This document shows, piece by piece, positions 34,731 to 45,227 of a stretch of 64,000 bases of DNA. The DNA is from Polynucleobacter sp. MWH-Braz-FAM2G (GTDB lineage: Bacteria > Pseudomonadota > Gammaproteobacteria > Burkholderiales > Burkholderiaceae). The notes under the pieces were generated by a model. The model did not search any database, was not told the origin of the DNA, and saw only the letters and a program-made list of their open reading frames with translations. Position numbers and translations under genes: made by a program. Where the stretch lies: contig NZ_CP061300.1 of assembly GCF_018687635.1 (NCBI RefSeq), forward strand, positions 496,001-560,000. Direction: 5' to 3'. Within the stretch, counting starts at the first letter, position 1. Each line of letters starts with the position of its first letter.

Positions 34731-36663
34731 CAATCCTGAGTTTTCAGAGTCATCATTATTAAGGCCGGTGGAGATCTCCAGAGGGGATGATCACCATAAG
34801 AAGGGTGCTTCCATTTCCCTTATGTTCGCCGCTATTGGTGTGGTCTTTGGTGATATTGGTACTAGCCCTTTGTATGCTTTAAAAGAGTGTTTTAGTTCTG
34901 AGCATGGCATTCCGTTCTCACCTGCCGCAGTCTACGGCGTCATCTCAATGGTCTTTTGGGCTTTCACGATTGTTGTATCCCTTAAATATGTATTGTTTGT
35001 GATGCGTGCAAACAATCATGGTGAGGGCGGTATTTTGGCTCTCATGGCTCTTGCTTTAAGAACCGTAAAGACTGGTTCAAAGCGCGCTTTAGTAATCATC
35101 ATGGCCGGAGTGTTTGGTGCCTGTATGTTTTATGGGGATGCAATTATTACACCTGCTATTTCTGTTCTCTCGGCGGTGGAGGGTCTTGAGGTAATTTCGC
35201 CAGATCTCACACGCTATGTAGTGCCAATCACTATCATTATTCTGCTAGCTTTATTCTTGATTCAAAAAACAGGTACAGATGTAGTTGGCAGACTTTTTGG
35301 TCCCATTATGGTGATCTGGTTTGCGACAATTGGTTTAATGGGCTTACATCAAGTAGTCCAACATCCAGCCATTTTTGCAGCGATTAATCCAATGTATGCC
35401 ATTCAATTTATGGACGAACATGCATTGCAAGGATTTATTGTTTTGGGTGCTGTCTTCTTGGTGTTGACTGGTGCTGAAGCCTTATATGCAGATATGGGGC
35501 ATTTCGGTGCTAAGCCCATACGTATGGGCTGGTTCTTTATTGTGATGCCTTGCTTGATCTTGAACTACTTTGGTCAAGGGGCTATGTTCCTTAACAACCC
35601 TGAAACTATTACCAATCCATTTTTCTTAATGGTTCCAGATGGTTTTGTATTTCCGCTGGTGATCTTGGCAACCTTAGCGACCGTGATCGCTTCACAAGCT
35701 GTTATCTCTGGTGCTTTCTCGATGACAAGCCAAGCAATCTTATTGGGCTTCGTACCGCGCATGAAGGTGCGGCATACATCTGATCGGGAGATCGGGCAAA
35801 TTTATATGCCGTTTGTAAATTGGATTTTATTGGTCTTGGTGATCGCGGTTGTGTTGGCATTTAAAAAATCCGAGAACTTAGCTGCCGCCTATGGTATTGC
35901 TGTTACCACCACCATGATTGTTACTACCTTTTTGGCGGCAATTGTGATGCGCGTTGTATGGCGCTGGAATACTTTATTGGTTACTTTAGTGATTGGTGCA
36001 TTTCTTGTAGTGGATCTGGCTTTCTTAACCGCCAATCTTCTCAAAATTATGGAAGGTGGATGGTTCCCTTTATTGCTTGGATCTGCCTGTTTCTTATTGT
36101 TAATGACTTGGTATCAAGGTCGCAAGATTTTGCGTCACAATGCTATGAACAATGGTATTGCTTTGAAGGGCTTTATTGATGCCTTGATGATGCATCCACC
36201 GCATCGCGTAGAAGGTACTGCAGTATTTCTGACGGCACACGTTGACTATGTACCAGTTTCTTTTTTACATAATTTAAAACACAACCATGTGCTTCATGAA
36301 AGAGTATTTTTCTTAAAGGTGAGCATTTGGGATGTGCCTTATGTAAAAGATAGTGAGCGCATTACATTGCGTGATCTTGGTAATGGCATCTATGTGGTGA
36401 GAGCGGTTTACGGCTTCAATGAAACCCCTGACATGGGTCAGATTATTGACTTGCTCGAGAAATCATCAGACCTTAAGTTTGACATGATGAATACCTCATT
36501 CTTTTTATCCCGCGATACGATTGTTTCTACTGAAATTCCGGGTATGGCGATGTGGCGTGAAAAATTGTTTTGCTGGATGTATCAAAACGCTGGGCGACAA
36601 TCTGACTTCTTCAAAATTCCAGCAAACCGCTTGGTTGAGCTTGGCGCAAAGGTTGAGATTTGA
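34720..36663 (+). CDS. kup: Low-affinity potassium transporter Kup
   Basis: A 647-residue K+ uptake permease, probably K+/H+ symport. An N-terminal membrane core with about 12 helices ([17 protein letters not shown] near residue 40, [14 protein letters not shown] near 100) is followed by a cytoplasmic C-terminal domain from about 460. Length is as expected. Only AGGG lies near the ATG as a ribosome site; a better site upstream serves a possible leader peptide. The next gene overlaps the stop. Confidence 0.93.
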   Translation: MSVSNPEFSESSLLRPVEISRGDDHHKKGASISLMFAAIGVVFGDIGTSPLYALKECFSSEHGIPFSPAAVYGVISMVFWAFTIVVSLKYVLFVMRANNHGEGGILALMALALRTVKTGSKRALVIIMAGVFGACMFYGDAIITPAISVLSAVEGLEVISPDLTRYVVPITIIILLALFLIQKTGTDVVGRLFGPIMVIWFATIGLMGLHQVVQHPAIFAAINPMYAIQFMDEHALQGFIVLGAVFLVLTGAEALYADMGHFGAKPIRMGWFFIVMPCLILNYFGQGAMFLNNPETITNPFFLMVPDGFVFPLVILATLATVIASQAVISGAFSMTSQAILLGFVPRMKVRHTSDREIGQIYMPFVNWILLVLVIAVVLAFKKSENLAAAYGIAVTTTMIVTTFLAAIVMRVVWRWNTLLVTLVIGAFLVVDLAFLTANLLKIMEGGWFPLLLGSACFLLLMTWYQGRKILRHNAMNNGIALKGFIDALMMHPPHRVEGTAVFLTAHVDYVPVSFLHNLKHNHVLHERVFFLKVSIWDVPYVKDSERITLRDLGNGIYVVRAVYGFNETPDMGQIIDLLEKSSDLKFDMMNTSFFLSRDTIVSTEIPGMAMWREKLFCWMYQNAGRQSDFFKIPANRLVELGAKVEI

Positions 36664-37169
36664 GAAAAGGTCTTTCTATTCGCTCAAAAATATTTATTTC
36701 AATATTTTTATTCATTACCGCTTGCAGCGGGGTTGCATTAGCTACCCCAGCTGAGGAGGCTGAGCTTGAGCAGTTAGATAAGATCGAGCAGGAGCTAGAG
36801 CTTCAGCGTGAGTGGGCCAAATATCGTTGGGGCAAAGCAGTTTCTGAGTGTTATCAAAACTATTGGGTTAATTACTGCATCAAAAGTGCTCGGGCTGAGT
36901 ATCGCAAAGAGATTGATCCCATTCGTGAACAAGAAGTGGCTTTGCATGAAGTTCAACGAAAACTTCGTGAGAGCTTGAAAAACCAAGAAGATATTAAGCG
37001 GGCAGCAGAACGTGCTTCGCCAGAAAAAGCAGCTGAACGAGCGGCGAATCAGCGCGAGTTTGAGCAAAAGCAAAAAGATGCAGCTGCTAGGGCAGCCGAT
37101 TTAGAGCAGCGACGCAAAGATGCACCCAAGCGTGCGCAAGAAAATAAATCTGGCACGCAGCTCGATTAA
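36660..37169 (+). CDS. Secreted coiled-coil protein of unknown function
   Basis: A 169-residue exported protein. The hydrophobic N-terminus ends either in a lipobox-like ITAC (Cys22) or at a signal-peptidase site after VALA. Residues 35-65 and 95-160 are Glu/Lys/Arg/Ala-rich and strongly predicted as coiled coil by eye. Two Cys ([12 protein letters not shown]) lie between. The TTG start overlaps the kup stop by four bases, indicating coupling. A periplasmic structural or TolA-like role is possible but not shown. Confidence 0.65.
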   Translation: MRKGLSIRSKIFISIFLFITACSGVALATPAEEAELEQLDKIEQELELQREWAKYRWGKAVSECYQNYWVNYCIKSARAEYRKEIDPIREQEVALHEVQRKLRESLKNQEDIKRAAERASPEKAAERAANQREFEQKQKDAAARAADLEQRRKDAPKRAQENKSGTQLD

Positions 37170-37206
37170 TTTTTTTCAATTTACATTTTCATTTATTGGG
37201 TAACTC

Positions 37207-38574
37207 TTGGCCAAAGTCAAAACGATCTATATCTGTCAATCTTGTGGAGGCACATCTGCTAAATGGCAAGGTCAGTGCCCATCCTGTCAGGCTTGGAACA
37301 CGATGGAGGAGGGTCTACCAGAGACTACAAGCTCCAATGCTCGCTTTCAGGGTTTGGCCCAATCACTACCTAGGCAAAAACTATCAGCAATTACTGCCGA
37401 AGATTTACCAAGATTTAGCACTGGCGTAGAAGAGTTTGATCGCGTTCTAGGAGGCGGTTTGGTGCCTGGGGGTGTTGTTTTGTTAGGTGGCGATCCTGGG
37501 ATCGGAAAATCAACCTTACTTTTACAAGCCCTAGCTGAGATGAGTTCTGCTGGCATGAATGTGCTCTACAGTAGTGGTGAAGAATCTGCTGCACAAATTG
37601 CATTGCGCGCAAAGCGGATTGCCTTAAATGCGCCTCAGCTTGAAGTCTTAGCTGAGATCCAACTAGAAAAACTGATTTCCATTATGGATACAGTTAAGCC
37701 ACAAGTATTGGTAGTGGATTCAATACAGACCTTGTACTCAGAAGTGCTGAGCTCTGCACCTGGATCAGTGGCTCAAGTACGAGAGTGTGCAGCTCAATTA
37801 ACCAGAGCTGCTAAAGCCAGCGGTATCTGCGTATTAATGGTGGGGCACGTTACTAAGGATGGACACCTCGCAGGACCGAGAGTCTTGGAGCATATCGTAG
37901 ATACTGTTTTATATTTTGAGGGTGATACGCATTCTTCTTTCCGATTGGTGCGATCGATTAAAAATCGTTTTGGCGCAGTGAACGAGCTCGGTGTATTCGC
38001 GATGACTGAGAAGGGCTTGCGTGGCGTTACAAATCCATCGGCTATTTTCTTGTCACAGCATGAACAGATGGTCCCCGGTGCTTGTGTATTGGTCACCCAA
38101 GAGGGTAGTAGACCTTTACTGGTTGAGATTCAGGCTCTTGTAGATACTGCACATGTACCAAACCCCCGACGTTTGGCAGTTGGCTTGGAGCAAGCACGTT
38201 TAGCCATGTTATTGGCGGTATTACATCGTCATGCTGGCGTTGCTTGTTTTGATCAAGATGTATTTTTAAATGCGGTTGGTGGGGTGAAGATTTCAGAACC
38301 CGCAGCGGACCTTGCGGTTTTATTAGCAATTCAGTCATCGATTCGTAATCGGGCGCTACCAAAAGAATTAATCGTATTTGGTGAAGTAGGTTTGGCTGGA
38401 GAGATACGTCCATGTCCACGAGGCCAAGAGCGTCTAAAAGAAGCAGCCAAGTTGGGTTTTACAGTGGCGATTCTTCCGAAAGCGAATATGCCTAAGACAA
38501 AGATTCCGGGGCTGAAGGTTATTCCAGTGGAGCGAATTGATCAGGCAATCGCTGCCGCTGCTGAGCTTAGTTAA
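37207..38574 (+). CDS. radA: DNA repair protein RadA
   Basis: A 455-residue RecA-like ATPase that aids branch migration in recombination. An N-terminal C4 zinc finger (YICQSCGG and CPSCQAW, residues 9-30), Walker A GGDPGIGKSTLL near 97, the RadA-specific KNRFG motif in IKNRFGAVNELG, and a C-terminal Lon-protease-like domain from about 280 are all visible. The start is TTG. Confidence 0.95.
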   Translation: MAKVKTIYICQSCGGTSAKWQGQCPSCQAWNTMEEGLPETTSSNARFQGLAQSLPRQKLSAITAEDLPRFSTGVEEFDRVLGGGLVPGGVVLLGGDPGIGKSTLLLQALAEMSSAGMNVLYSSGEESAAQIALRAKRIALNAPQLEVLAEIQLEKLISIMDTVKPQVLVVDSIQTLYSEVLSSAPGSVAQVRECAAQLTRAAKASGICVLMVGHVTKDGHLAGPRVLEHIVDTVLYFEGDTHSSFRLVRSIKNRFGAVNELGVFAMTEKGLRGVTNPSAIFLSQHEQMVPGACVLVTQEGSRPLLVEIQALVDTAHVPNPRRLAVGLEQARLAMLLAVLHRHAGVACFDQDVFLNAVGGVKISEPAADLAVLLAIQSSIRNRALPKELIVFGEVGLAGEIRPCPRGQERLKEAAKLGFTVAILPKANMPKTKIPGLKVIPVERIDQAIAAAAELS

Positions 38575-38592
38575 GCTTTAAAACTTCTTTAC

Positions 38593-39489
38593 TTATCGCA
38601 AGTCTTCCGCTTGTATTAGCAAGACTTGCTCTTCACCAGCGGACACTTCCATCCAGATTGCTGGTATTTGCGGAAACGCCTTTTTGAAGTTCTCATACTC
38701 ATTGCCAATTTCAAGCAAGATAGCGCCACGCTCTGATAAATAATCTGGAGCATAGGCAAGGATCCGCCTAATTAAGTCCATGCCATCATCCCCTCCAGCC
38801 AGTGCTAACTCAGGTTCGGCTTGGTATTCAGCAGGCAGTGCAGCCATTGAGGTCGCATTTACATAAGGTGGGTTGCAAATGATGAGATCAAATAGGTTAT
38901 CTTCATTCGGCTCCGGCAAGGCATCCCATAAATCTCCATCAAGTAGCTCGACCTGAGAATTTAGTCCATGACGATCCAAGTTGCGAGCCGCGATGGAAAG
39001 AGCGGGCATGCTGATATCACAAGCACTCACATGAATATCAGGGCATGTAAGTGCTAAGAGAATTGCTAAGGATCCATTTCCAGTGCAGAGATCTAGTGCC
39101 TTACCATCTGCTGGTAGCCATGGCTCTAGGGAGCCATCGACAATCAGTTCGGCAATCCAAGAGCGCGGGACAATGCTTTGTTCACTACAGAAGAATGGCA
39201 CCCCCATAAGCCAAGCTTCACCCAAAATGTAGGCAAGTGGTTTGCGTGTGGAAATTCTGGTGTCTGCAATGGTGAAGGCTTTTTGCTGAAGATTCTGCGT
39301 GATCGCATCTTCTAGATGATCCAGGGCTTCTGCTGGACTTAGATCGAGTTGTTTGCTAACAATCCACAGCGCTTCACTGTGCGCATCAATTGCTCCATGC
39401 CCGTAGTGCAAGTCTGCACCTTCCAGTTTTTGCGCGATCTGTTCGATGCACTGATTTACGGTAAGTGGTTGTTGAGGCTCAGGGTCCAT
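38593..39489 (-). CDS. prmB: Ribosomal protein L3 glutamine N5-methyltransferase PrmB
   Basis: A 298-residue SAM-dependent methyltransferase of the HemK family. The SAM-binding motif is LDLCTGNGSLAILLAL, and the substrate motif NPPY is in IICNPPYVN near residue 200. PrmB is favoured over PrmC because of the N-terminal region and the LPAEYQAEPELALAGGDDG stretch typical of PrmB. It follows dapE on the minus strand after 56 bases and is convergent with radA. Confidence 0.9.
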   Translation of the reverse strand: MDPEPQQPLTVNQCIEQIAQKLEGADLHYGHGAIDAHSEALWIVSKQLDLSPAEALDHLEDAITQNLQQKAFTIADTRISTRKPLAYILGEAWLMGVPFFCSEQSIVPRSWIAELIVDGSLEPWLPADGKALDLCTGNGSLAILLALTCPDIHVSACDISMPALSIAARNLDRHGLNSQVELLDGDLWDALPEPNEDNLFDLIICNPPYVNATSMAALPAEYQAEPELALAGGDDGMDLIRRILAYAPDYLSERGAILLEIGNEYENFKKAFPQIPAIWMEVSAGEEQVLLIQAEDLR

Positions 39490-39545
39490 GATGGAGGGAT
39501 TCTAAAGAGAAAAGGGTGGGTGTGAAAAGTGCGCTCAGGCAAAGA

Positions 39546-40697
39546 TCAAGCGATAAGCTGCTCGAGGGTCTTGCGATAGATATTTTTGAGCGGGACAACA
39601 TCATCCACAATGACACACTCATCAATTTTGTGGCTGGTGGCATTAAGAGGGCCAAACTCCACAACTTCTTTGCAGATCTTGGCAATGAAACGGCCATCGC
39701 TAGTTCCGCCAGTGGTGGAGAGCTCTGTATCGATATTGGTTTCTGCTTTGATGGCTTTGCGTAATGCCCCTGCTAAGTCGCCATCACCAGTAATAAATGG
39801 GCTTCCGCCTAATACCCAATCAATTTCAAATTCGAGACCTGCGTCTTTTAGAATTTTTTCTAATCGCTCCCGCAATTGCTCTGGCTTACTCTCAGTAGAG
39901 AATCGGAAGTTAAAGTCAATCACCAATTCACCTGGAATGACATTATTTGCACCAGTACCAGCATGGACATTAGAAATTTGAAAACTAGTAGGCTGAAAGT
40001 ATTCGTTTCCTTTATCCCATTCGGTTTCGACTAGGGTGGAAATAGCTGGTGCTGAGAGGTGAATCGGGTTCTTGCCTAAATGAGGATAGGCAATGTGCGC
40101 CTGGATTCCTTTTACTTTGAGCTTGCCAGAGAGGGAGCCGCGACGACCATTTTTAATCATGTCGCCGAGTTGGTCGACCGATGTAGGTTCACCGATTACA
40201 CAATAATCTAAGCGTTGCCCCTGTTTTTGAAGACGTTCGCACATGATGACCGTGCCGTCGTTGGCGGGGCCTTCTTCATCGCTAGTGAGTAGGAACGCAA
40301 TTGAACCTTGGTGATCTGGATGTGCTGTTACAAATTCTTCTGTGGCAACCACAAAGCCAGCTAGCGAGGTTTTCATATCTGCTGCGCCTCGGCCATAAAG
40401 CTTGCCATCACGAATAGTTGGTGTGAAAGGATTATTAGTCCATTTTTCTAAAGGTCCTGTAGGGACTACATCAGTATGTCCAGCAAATACCAAGACTTTT
40501 CCGTCATTACCAGCTTTGCCCTTTTTAATCGCCCACAGGTTGGTGACCCGAAAATTCTCGGGACCGCTAACTACGCTTTCAGTATGAAACCCGATTGCCT
40601 GAAGGCGCTTGGTAATTAAGTCTTGGCAGCCACCATCAGCCGGAGTAACGGAATGACAGGCGATAAGAGCTTCTGTAAGCTCAAGAGTGGCGCTCAT
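39546..40697 (-). CDS. dapE: Succinyl-diaminopimelate desuccinylase
   Basis: A 383-residue M20-family metallohydrolase of lysine and peptidoglycan synthesis, removing succinate to give LL-diaminopimelate. Metal-site motifs are [11 protein letters not shown] near residue 71, GRGAADMK near 103 and [11 protein letters not shown] near 137; a dimerisation domain covers about 185-295. It follows dapD by nine bases. Confidence 0.95.
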   Translation of the reverse strand: MSATLELTEALIACHSVTPADGGCQDLITKRLQAIGFHTESVVSGPENFRVTNLWAIKKGKAGNDGKVLVFAGHTDVVPTGPLEKWTNNPFTPTIRDGKLYGRGAADMKTSLAGFVVATEEFVTAHPDHQGSIAFLLTSDEEGPANDGTVIMCERLQKQGQRLDYCVIGEPTSVDQLGDMIKNGRRGSLSGKLKVKGIQAHIAYPHLGKNPIHLSAPAISTLVETEWDKGNEYFQPTSFQISNVHAGTGANNVIPGELVIDFNFRFSTESKPEQLRERLEKILKDAGLEFEIDWVLGGSPFITGDGDLAGALRKAIKAETNIDTELSTTGGTSDGRFIAKICKEVVEFGPLNATSHKIDECVIVDDVVPLKNIYRKTLEQLIA

Positions 40698-40706
40698 GGA
40701 TTTAGT

Positions 40707-41534
40707 TTAGTCGCGGAGTAATTCGTTGATAGCGGTCTTTGCTCGAGTTTGGGCATCTACCTTTTTCACGATGACTGCGGCATACAAGCTGTACTTACCG
40801 CATGCTGAAGGTAGCGACCCTGGAACAACGACTGAACCAGCAGGAACGCGACCATAGTGAACCTCACCAGTTTCACGATCGTAGATCTTGGTACTTTGAC
40901 CAATATAGACACCCATCGATAAAACAGCGTTTTCTTCAATGACAACCCCTTCAACGACTTCTGAACGGGCGCCGATAAAGCAGTTATCTTCAATAATCAC
41001 TGGTCCAGCTTGGATCGGCTCTAAAACGCCTCCAATGCCAACTCCGCCAGAAAGGTGTACGTTCTTACCAATTTGAGCGCAGGAACCTACGGTTGCCCAA
41101 GTATCAACCATGGTGCCTTCGCCTACATACGCACCAATATTGACGTAGGAAGGCATTAAAACAGCATTTTTCCCGATAAATGAGCCACGGCGAGCTACGG
41201 CAGGGGGTACTACGCGGAAACCGCCAGCGGCAAAATCGGCAGCAGTGTAATTTTCAAATTTGCTTGGAACCTTGTCGTAGAACTGGGTATAGCCACCAGC
41301 GCTCATAGGCTGGTTATCTTCAAGACGAAATGACAGCAATACCGCCTTTTTAACCCATTGATTTACTTCCCATTTACCAACATCGCGACGCTCAGCCACG
41401 CGGATAGTGCCAGCATTAAGACCCTCTAAAACGGCATTTACGGCATTTCGGACATCTCCGGGGGCGCTGTCTGGGGATAGGTTTGCGCGGTTTTCCCAGG
41501 CTTGTTCAATGATGTTTTGTGGTGATTGGCTCAT
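40707..41534 (-). CDS. dapD: Tetrahydrodipicolinate N-succinyltransferase
   Basis: A 275-residue left-handed beta-helix acyltransferase. Hexapeptide repeats run from about residue 115 to 215 ([34 protein letters not shown]). It transfers succinyl from succinyl-CoA to tetrahydrodipicolinate, the step before DapC and DapE. It heads the dapD-dapE-prmB operon behind a good promoter. Confidence 0.95.
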   Translation of the reverse strand: MSQSPQNIIEQAWENRANLSPDSAPGDVRNAVNAVLEGLNAGTIRVAERRDVGKWEVNQWVKKAVLLSFRLEDNQPMSAGGYTQFYDKVPSKFENYTAADFAAGGFRVVPPAVARRGSFIGKNAVLMPSYVNIGAYVGEGTMVDTWATVGSCAQIGKNVHLSGGVGIGGVLEPIQAGPVIIEDNCFIGARSEVVEGVVIEENAVLSMGVYIGQSTKIYDRETGEVHYGRVPAGSVVVPGSLPSACGKYSLYAAVIVKKVDAQTRAKTAINELLRD

Positions 41535-41591
41535 GCTTTTTAGTTAACTATCAGATTGTTAAGGGATTTTGTCCCGAAGGGTAGATTTATC

Positions 41592-41620
41592 ATTATATAG
41601 ATGGGGCAAAAACGCGTCTA
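41592..41620 (-). promoter_or_regulatory. Promoter of the dapD operon
   Basis: On the minus strand, -35 TAGACG (4 of 6), a 17-base spacer and a perfect -10 TATAAT. Transcription would start about 50 bases before the dapD ATG. Confidence 0.6.
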
Positions 41621-41633
41621 AGAGCCTCCAAGC

Positions 41634-41663
41634 TTGCTATCATCTTCCCACTTTAGCTTTAAT
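41634..41663 (+). promoter_or_regulatory. Possible smc promoter
   Basis: -35 TTGCTA (4 of 6), an 18-base spacer and -10 TTTAAT (5 of 6), ending about 43 bases before the smc GTG. It abuts the divergent dapD promoter. Confidence 0.35.
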
Positions 41664-41705
41664 TTTTACCCCTTAATTCGAACCTTTTTCCCTGCAAAGT
41701 ACGCC

Positions 41706-44700
41706 GTGCAACTGAAATCCATCAAACTTTCCGGCTTTAAGTCTTTCGTAGACCCAACCCATTTTGAAATGCCTGGCCAATTGATTGGCGTTGTTGGTCC
41801 CAACGGTTGCGGAAAGTCGAACATTATTGACGCCGTTCGTTGGGTATTGGGTGAGTCCCGCGCTAGTGAATTGCGTGGCGAATCTATGCAAGACGTTATC
41901 TTTAATGGTTCAGGTTTGCGCAAACCATCTGGTCGTGCCAGTGTGGAACTTATTTTTGATAATTCCGAGGGGCGCGCTCAAGGTCAGTGGAGTGCTTTCA
42001 CAGAATTAGGTATTAAGCGTGTGCTCACGCGAGATGGAAACTCAAGTTACTACGTAAACAATCAAGTAGTACGACGTAAAGATATTCAAGATATTTTCTT
42101 GGGTACAGGTATGGGTCCAAGAGGTTACGCCATTATTGGACAGGGCACCATCAATCGTATTTTGGAAGCCAAGCCTGAAGAGTTGCGCGTGTTCTTGGAA
42201 GAGGCTGCTGGTGTCTCTAAATATAAAGAGCGTCGCAAAGAAACTGCCGCTCGTTTAGAGGACACAGTAGAGAACTTAACTCGCGTAGAAGATATTCTGC
42301 GAGAGCTCGAGCAACAGTTAACTCGTCTAGAAAAACAAGCTACGGTTGCAGAACGCCATGCTGAACTTTCTAGTCAAATGAAGTCTCAGCAACAGTTGCT
42401 ATGGTTTGTGCGTCAGACTGAAGCAGGCAAAGAACAAGAACGCCATGCCAATGGTATTCGCGATACGCAAGTTAGCCTTGAAGAGCAGACCGCTAAGTTA
42501 CGTCATGCCGAGGCTGAACTAGAAACCATGCGTACAGAGCAGTACGCATTACAAGATAAAGTTTCTCAAGCACAGGGTGACCTATATCAAACCAATGCTG
42601 ATGTTAGTCAGGTCGAATCACAAATTCATTATGTGCAAGAGGCGCGTCAACGCCTACAACAGCAAACTCAAGATTTGCAAGTCCAATTGCAACGCTGGAC
42701 TGTTCAGGAAACAGATGCGGCGCAAGCACAGCGAACTACTGAGCATGATCTAGCATTAGCTGCTGAAAAAGAGCAGGCGTTATTGGCGGATTTAAATGGC
42801 TTGCAAGAGCAAATGCCGGGTCGTGAAGATGCTTATCAAAACGCTACCCGTGAATTGAATCAAGCGCGTGATGCTTTGGCTTCTATTGAGCAGCGCTTAG
42901 CAAGTTTAGGTGAGCGTATCCGTTCCATGTCAGCTCAATCTGATGAGTTAAAAGGGCGCGAGACTCGTCTGGTTGGTGAGTTTGACGGTTTGCGCAGACC
43001 AGATGCTGAGGCTTTGCAAATGGCGATTGATCGCCAAGCGATGGCTGCACGTAAAGTTGATGAAGCTAAGCAGCGTGCGATTGAAACTCAACAGCGAGTT
43101 CCTGCTGCTGATGAGGCTCGCAATGCCGCACAACAGCAGATACAGGTGGCAAATCAAGATTTGGCGCAGACTGAAGCGAAATTGACGGCTCTGACAGCTT
43201 TACAGGCTAGCGTTCAAGCGCAAGGCAAGATTGGTCCTTGGTTAGAAAGTAAAGGTCTCAAAGAGAGTAAGCGTCTTTGGCAAGAACTCAAAGTAGAAAG
43301 TGGCTGGGAAGCTGCGCTTGAGTCTGTATTGCGTGAGCGTTTGGCTGCAGTTACTGCCAAGAGCGTTCAAGAAACTTTGGCTTTGGCTAATGATGCGCCT
43401 CCAAGCCGTTTAGCCATTTTGCTCACAGAAGAAATTACGCCTGCACATACATCTGCTCCCGCTGATTTCACGCCATTATTAAGTCGCGTTCAAAGCGCTG
43501 GGGCGCCTAAACTCACTTCAGTTTTGCAAGAGTGGTTAGACAATATTTATATTGCGAGCAGTCTAGAAGATGCATTGCATCGTCGTGAAAAATTACCTGC
43601 AGGCGGTGCTTTTGTTACACAACAAGGTCATCTAGTTAGCCGTGTTGGCGTGCAGCTGTATGCAGCAGATTCTGAGCAAGCAGGTATGTTGGCGCGTGCT
43701 CAGGAGATGGAGAGTCTTGAAAAGCAATTGCGTGCTCAACAACTCATGCAAAGCGAACTCAAGGGCGAGTTGGATCAATGTATTGCTAACTATCAAGCTG
43801 CTCATCAAGCAGCAGAGCAAGCTCGTGAAAATGCTGAGCATGCCGTTCAAGAAGCGCATGGCTTTGAAGTAGAGAGAATGCAATTGACTCAGGCTGAAGA
43901 GCAATACAGTCAACGTGCTGCTCAAATACAGGGTGAATTGAGTGAACTGCGTCAGCAGATGGAGCAATTAAGTCAGTCGCAAGAACAGTCTGCCGCTGAA
44001 TTGCTGGAGTCGGAAGAATCCAAGCAAGGTTTGCAAGAGGCTTTGCAAGCTGCGCAAGAAACATTAGAGCTTACAACTGAGGAACGTGATCGATTACGCG
44101 AGTCACTGCGCGCTGCTGAAATGGCTGCTCAAGAAGCCGCTTTTGCTACACGTTCTTTGCAGCAACGTATTAGTGACTTACAGCGCGACCAAAGCACAGC
44201 TCGCACTCAGATCATGGAGATCCAAGATAAGCATGACTCCGCCACTCAAGAGCTCGAAACTTTGAGTGATGAAGAGGCGCAAGATAAATTGCAAGGTTTA
44301 TTGCTAGCGCGTAGTGCTCGTGAAGCGGCTTTAGCGAATGCGCGAACTGAGCAAGACGCGTTATTGCATCAATTGCGTGAAGCCGATGAGTCTCGCATGC
44401 AAATTGAGCGTAGCTTGCAGCCAATGCGTGACAAGGTAGTTGATTTGCAATTACGTGAACAAGCTGCCCGCTTGAATTATGAACAATTCGCTACTTTATT
44501 AGCTGATGCAGAAGCTGATCTAAGTGCGCTTGAGGCTAACTTCAGCGCAGACTTGAAAGTGGGCGCGCTGCAGAGCGAAGTCAATCGTTTAAATACTGAG
44601 ATTCAGTCTTTGGGTCCGGTGAATATGGCGGCCCTCGATGAGTTATCTAGCTCTCGTGAGCGCAAGCAGTTCTTAGATGCGCAATCAGCCGACTTGAATG

Positions 44701-45227
44701 AAGCAATGCAAACTTTGACTGATGCTATTGCGAAGATTGACGCTGAAACTCGTGATTTATTGCAGGGTACATTTGACCAGGTCAATATGCACTTCGGCAA
44801 ACTCTTCCCGGAATTGTTTGGTGGAGGTCATGCAGAGCTAGTAATGACAGGTGAAGAAATTTTGGATGCAGGCGTGCAAGTCATGGCCCAGCCTCCTGGA
44901 AAGAAAAATAGCTCTATCTATCTTCTCTCTGGTGGTGAGAAGGCATTGACTGCAATTGCTTTGGTGTTCTCTCTCTTCCTCTTAAACCCAGCCCCATTCT
45001 GTCTGCTCGATGAGGTGGATGCACCATTGGATGATGCAAATACCTTGCGCTATGCGCAGCTAGTTGCCAAAATGTCAGATAAGACACAGTTCTTATTTAT
45101 TTCTCATAACAAGATTACGATGGAAATCGCTCATCAACTGATTGGTGTCACGATGCAAGAGCAGGGCGTATCCCGCATTGTTGCGGTTGACATCTCTTCT
45201 GCTGTATCAATGGTAGAGGCTGCTTAA
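41706..45227 (+). CDS. smc: Chromosome segregation ATPase SMC
   Basis: A 1173-residue SMC protein. The N-terminal ATPase half has Walker A GPNGCGKSNI at about 32-41. Two long coiled coils (about 170-500 and 660-1000) flank a hinge at about 515-650. The C-terminal half has the signature LSGGEKALTA and Walker B FCLLDEVDAPLDDAN. It condenses and segregates the chromosome with ScpAB. The GTG at MQLKSIKLSGFKSF is taken as start because conserved sequence begins there; the frame extends 24 codons upstream. The coding strand is exceptionally rich in CAA/GAA/GCT coiled-coil codons, which creates spurious frames on both strands. Confidence 0.95.
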   Translation: MQLKSIKLSGFKSFVDPTHFEMPGQLIGVVGPNGCGKSNIIDAVRWVLGESRASELRGESMQDVIFNGSGLRKPSGRASVELIFDNSEGRAQGQWSAFTELGIKRVLTRDGNSSYYVNNQVVRRKDIQDIFLGTGMGPRGYAIIGQGTINRILEAKPEELRVFLEEAAGVSKYKERRKETAARLEDTVENLTRVEDILRELEQQLTRLEKQATVAERHAELSSQMKSQQQLLWFVRQTEAGKEQERHANGIRDTQVSLEEQTAKLRHAEAELETMRTEQYALQDKVSQAQGDLYQTNADVSQVESQIHYVQEARQRLQQQTQDLQVQLQRWTVQETDAAQAQRTTEHDLALAAEKEQALLADLNGLQEQMPGREDAYQNATRELNQARDALASIEQRLASLGERIRSMSAQSDELKGRETRLVGEFDGLRRPDAEALQMAIDRQAMAARKVDEAKQRAIETQQRVPAADEARNAAQQQIQVANQDLAQTEAKLTALTALQASVQAQGKIGPWLESKGLKESKRLWQELKVESGWEAALESVLRERLAAVTAKSVQETLALANDAPPSRLAILLTEEITPAHTSAPADFTPLLSRVQSAGAPKLTSVLQEWLDNIYIASSLEDALHRREKLPAGGAFVTQQGHLVSRVGVQLYAADSEQAGMLARAQEMESLEKQLRAQQLMQSELKGELDQCIANYQAAHQAAEQARENAEHAVQEAHGFEVERMQLTQAEEQYSQRAAQIQGELSELRQQMEQLSQSQEQSAAELLESEESKQGLQEALQAAQETLELTTEERDRLRESLRAAEMAAQEAAFATRSLQQRISDLQRDQSTARTQIMEIQDKHDSATQELETLSDEEAQDKLQGLLLARSAREAALANARTEQDALLHQLREADESRMQIERSLQPMRDKVVDLQLREQAARLNYEQFATLLADAEADLSALEANFSADLKVGALQSEVNRLNTEIQSLGPVNMAALDELSSSRERKQFLDAQSADLNEAMQTLTDAIAKIDAETRDLLQGTFDQVNMHFGKLFPELFGGGHAELVMTGEEILDAGVQVMAQPPGKKNSSIYLLSGGEKALTAIALVFSLFLLNPAPFCLLDEVDAPLDDANTLRYAQLVAKMSDKTQFLFISHNKITMEIAHQLIGVTMQEQGVSRIVAVDISSAVSMVEAA

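Noticed and set aside
38564..38576. AGCTTA/TAAGCT dyad at the radA end as a terminator
   Set aside because: The stem is short, overlaps the stop codon and lacks a T-run.
42948..44424. Several long frames opposite or out of phase with smc
   Set aside because: They arise from the repetitive CAA/GAA/GCT codons of the coiled coils; products show no domain and there are no ribosome sites.
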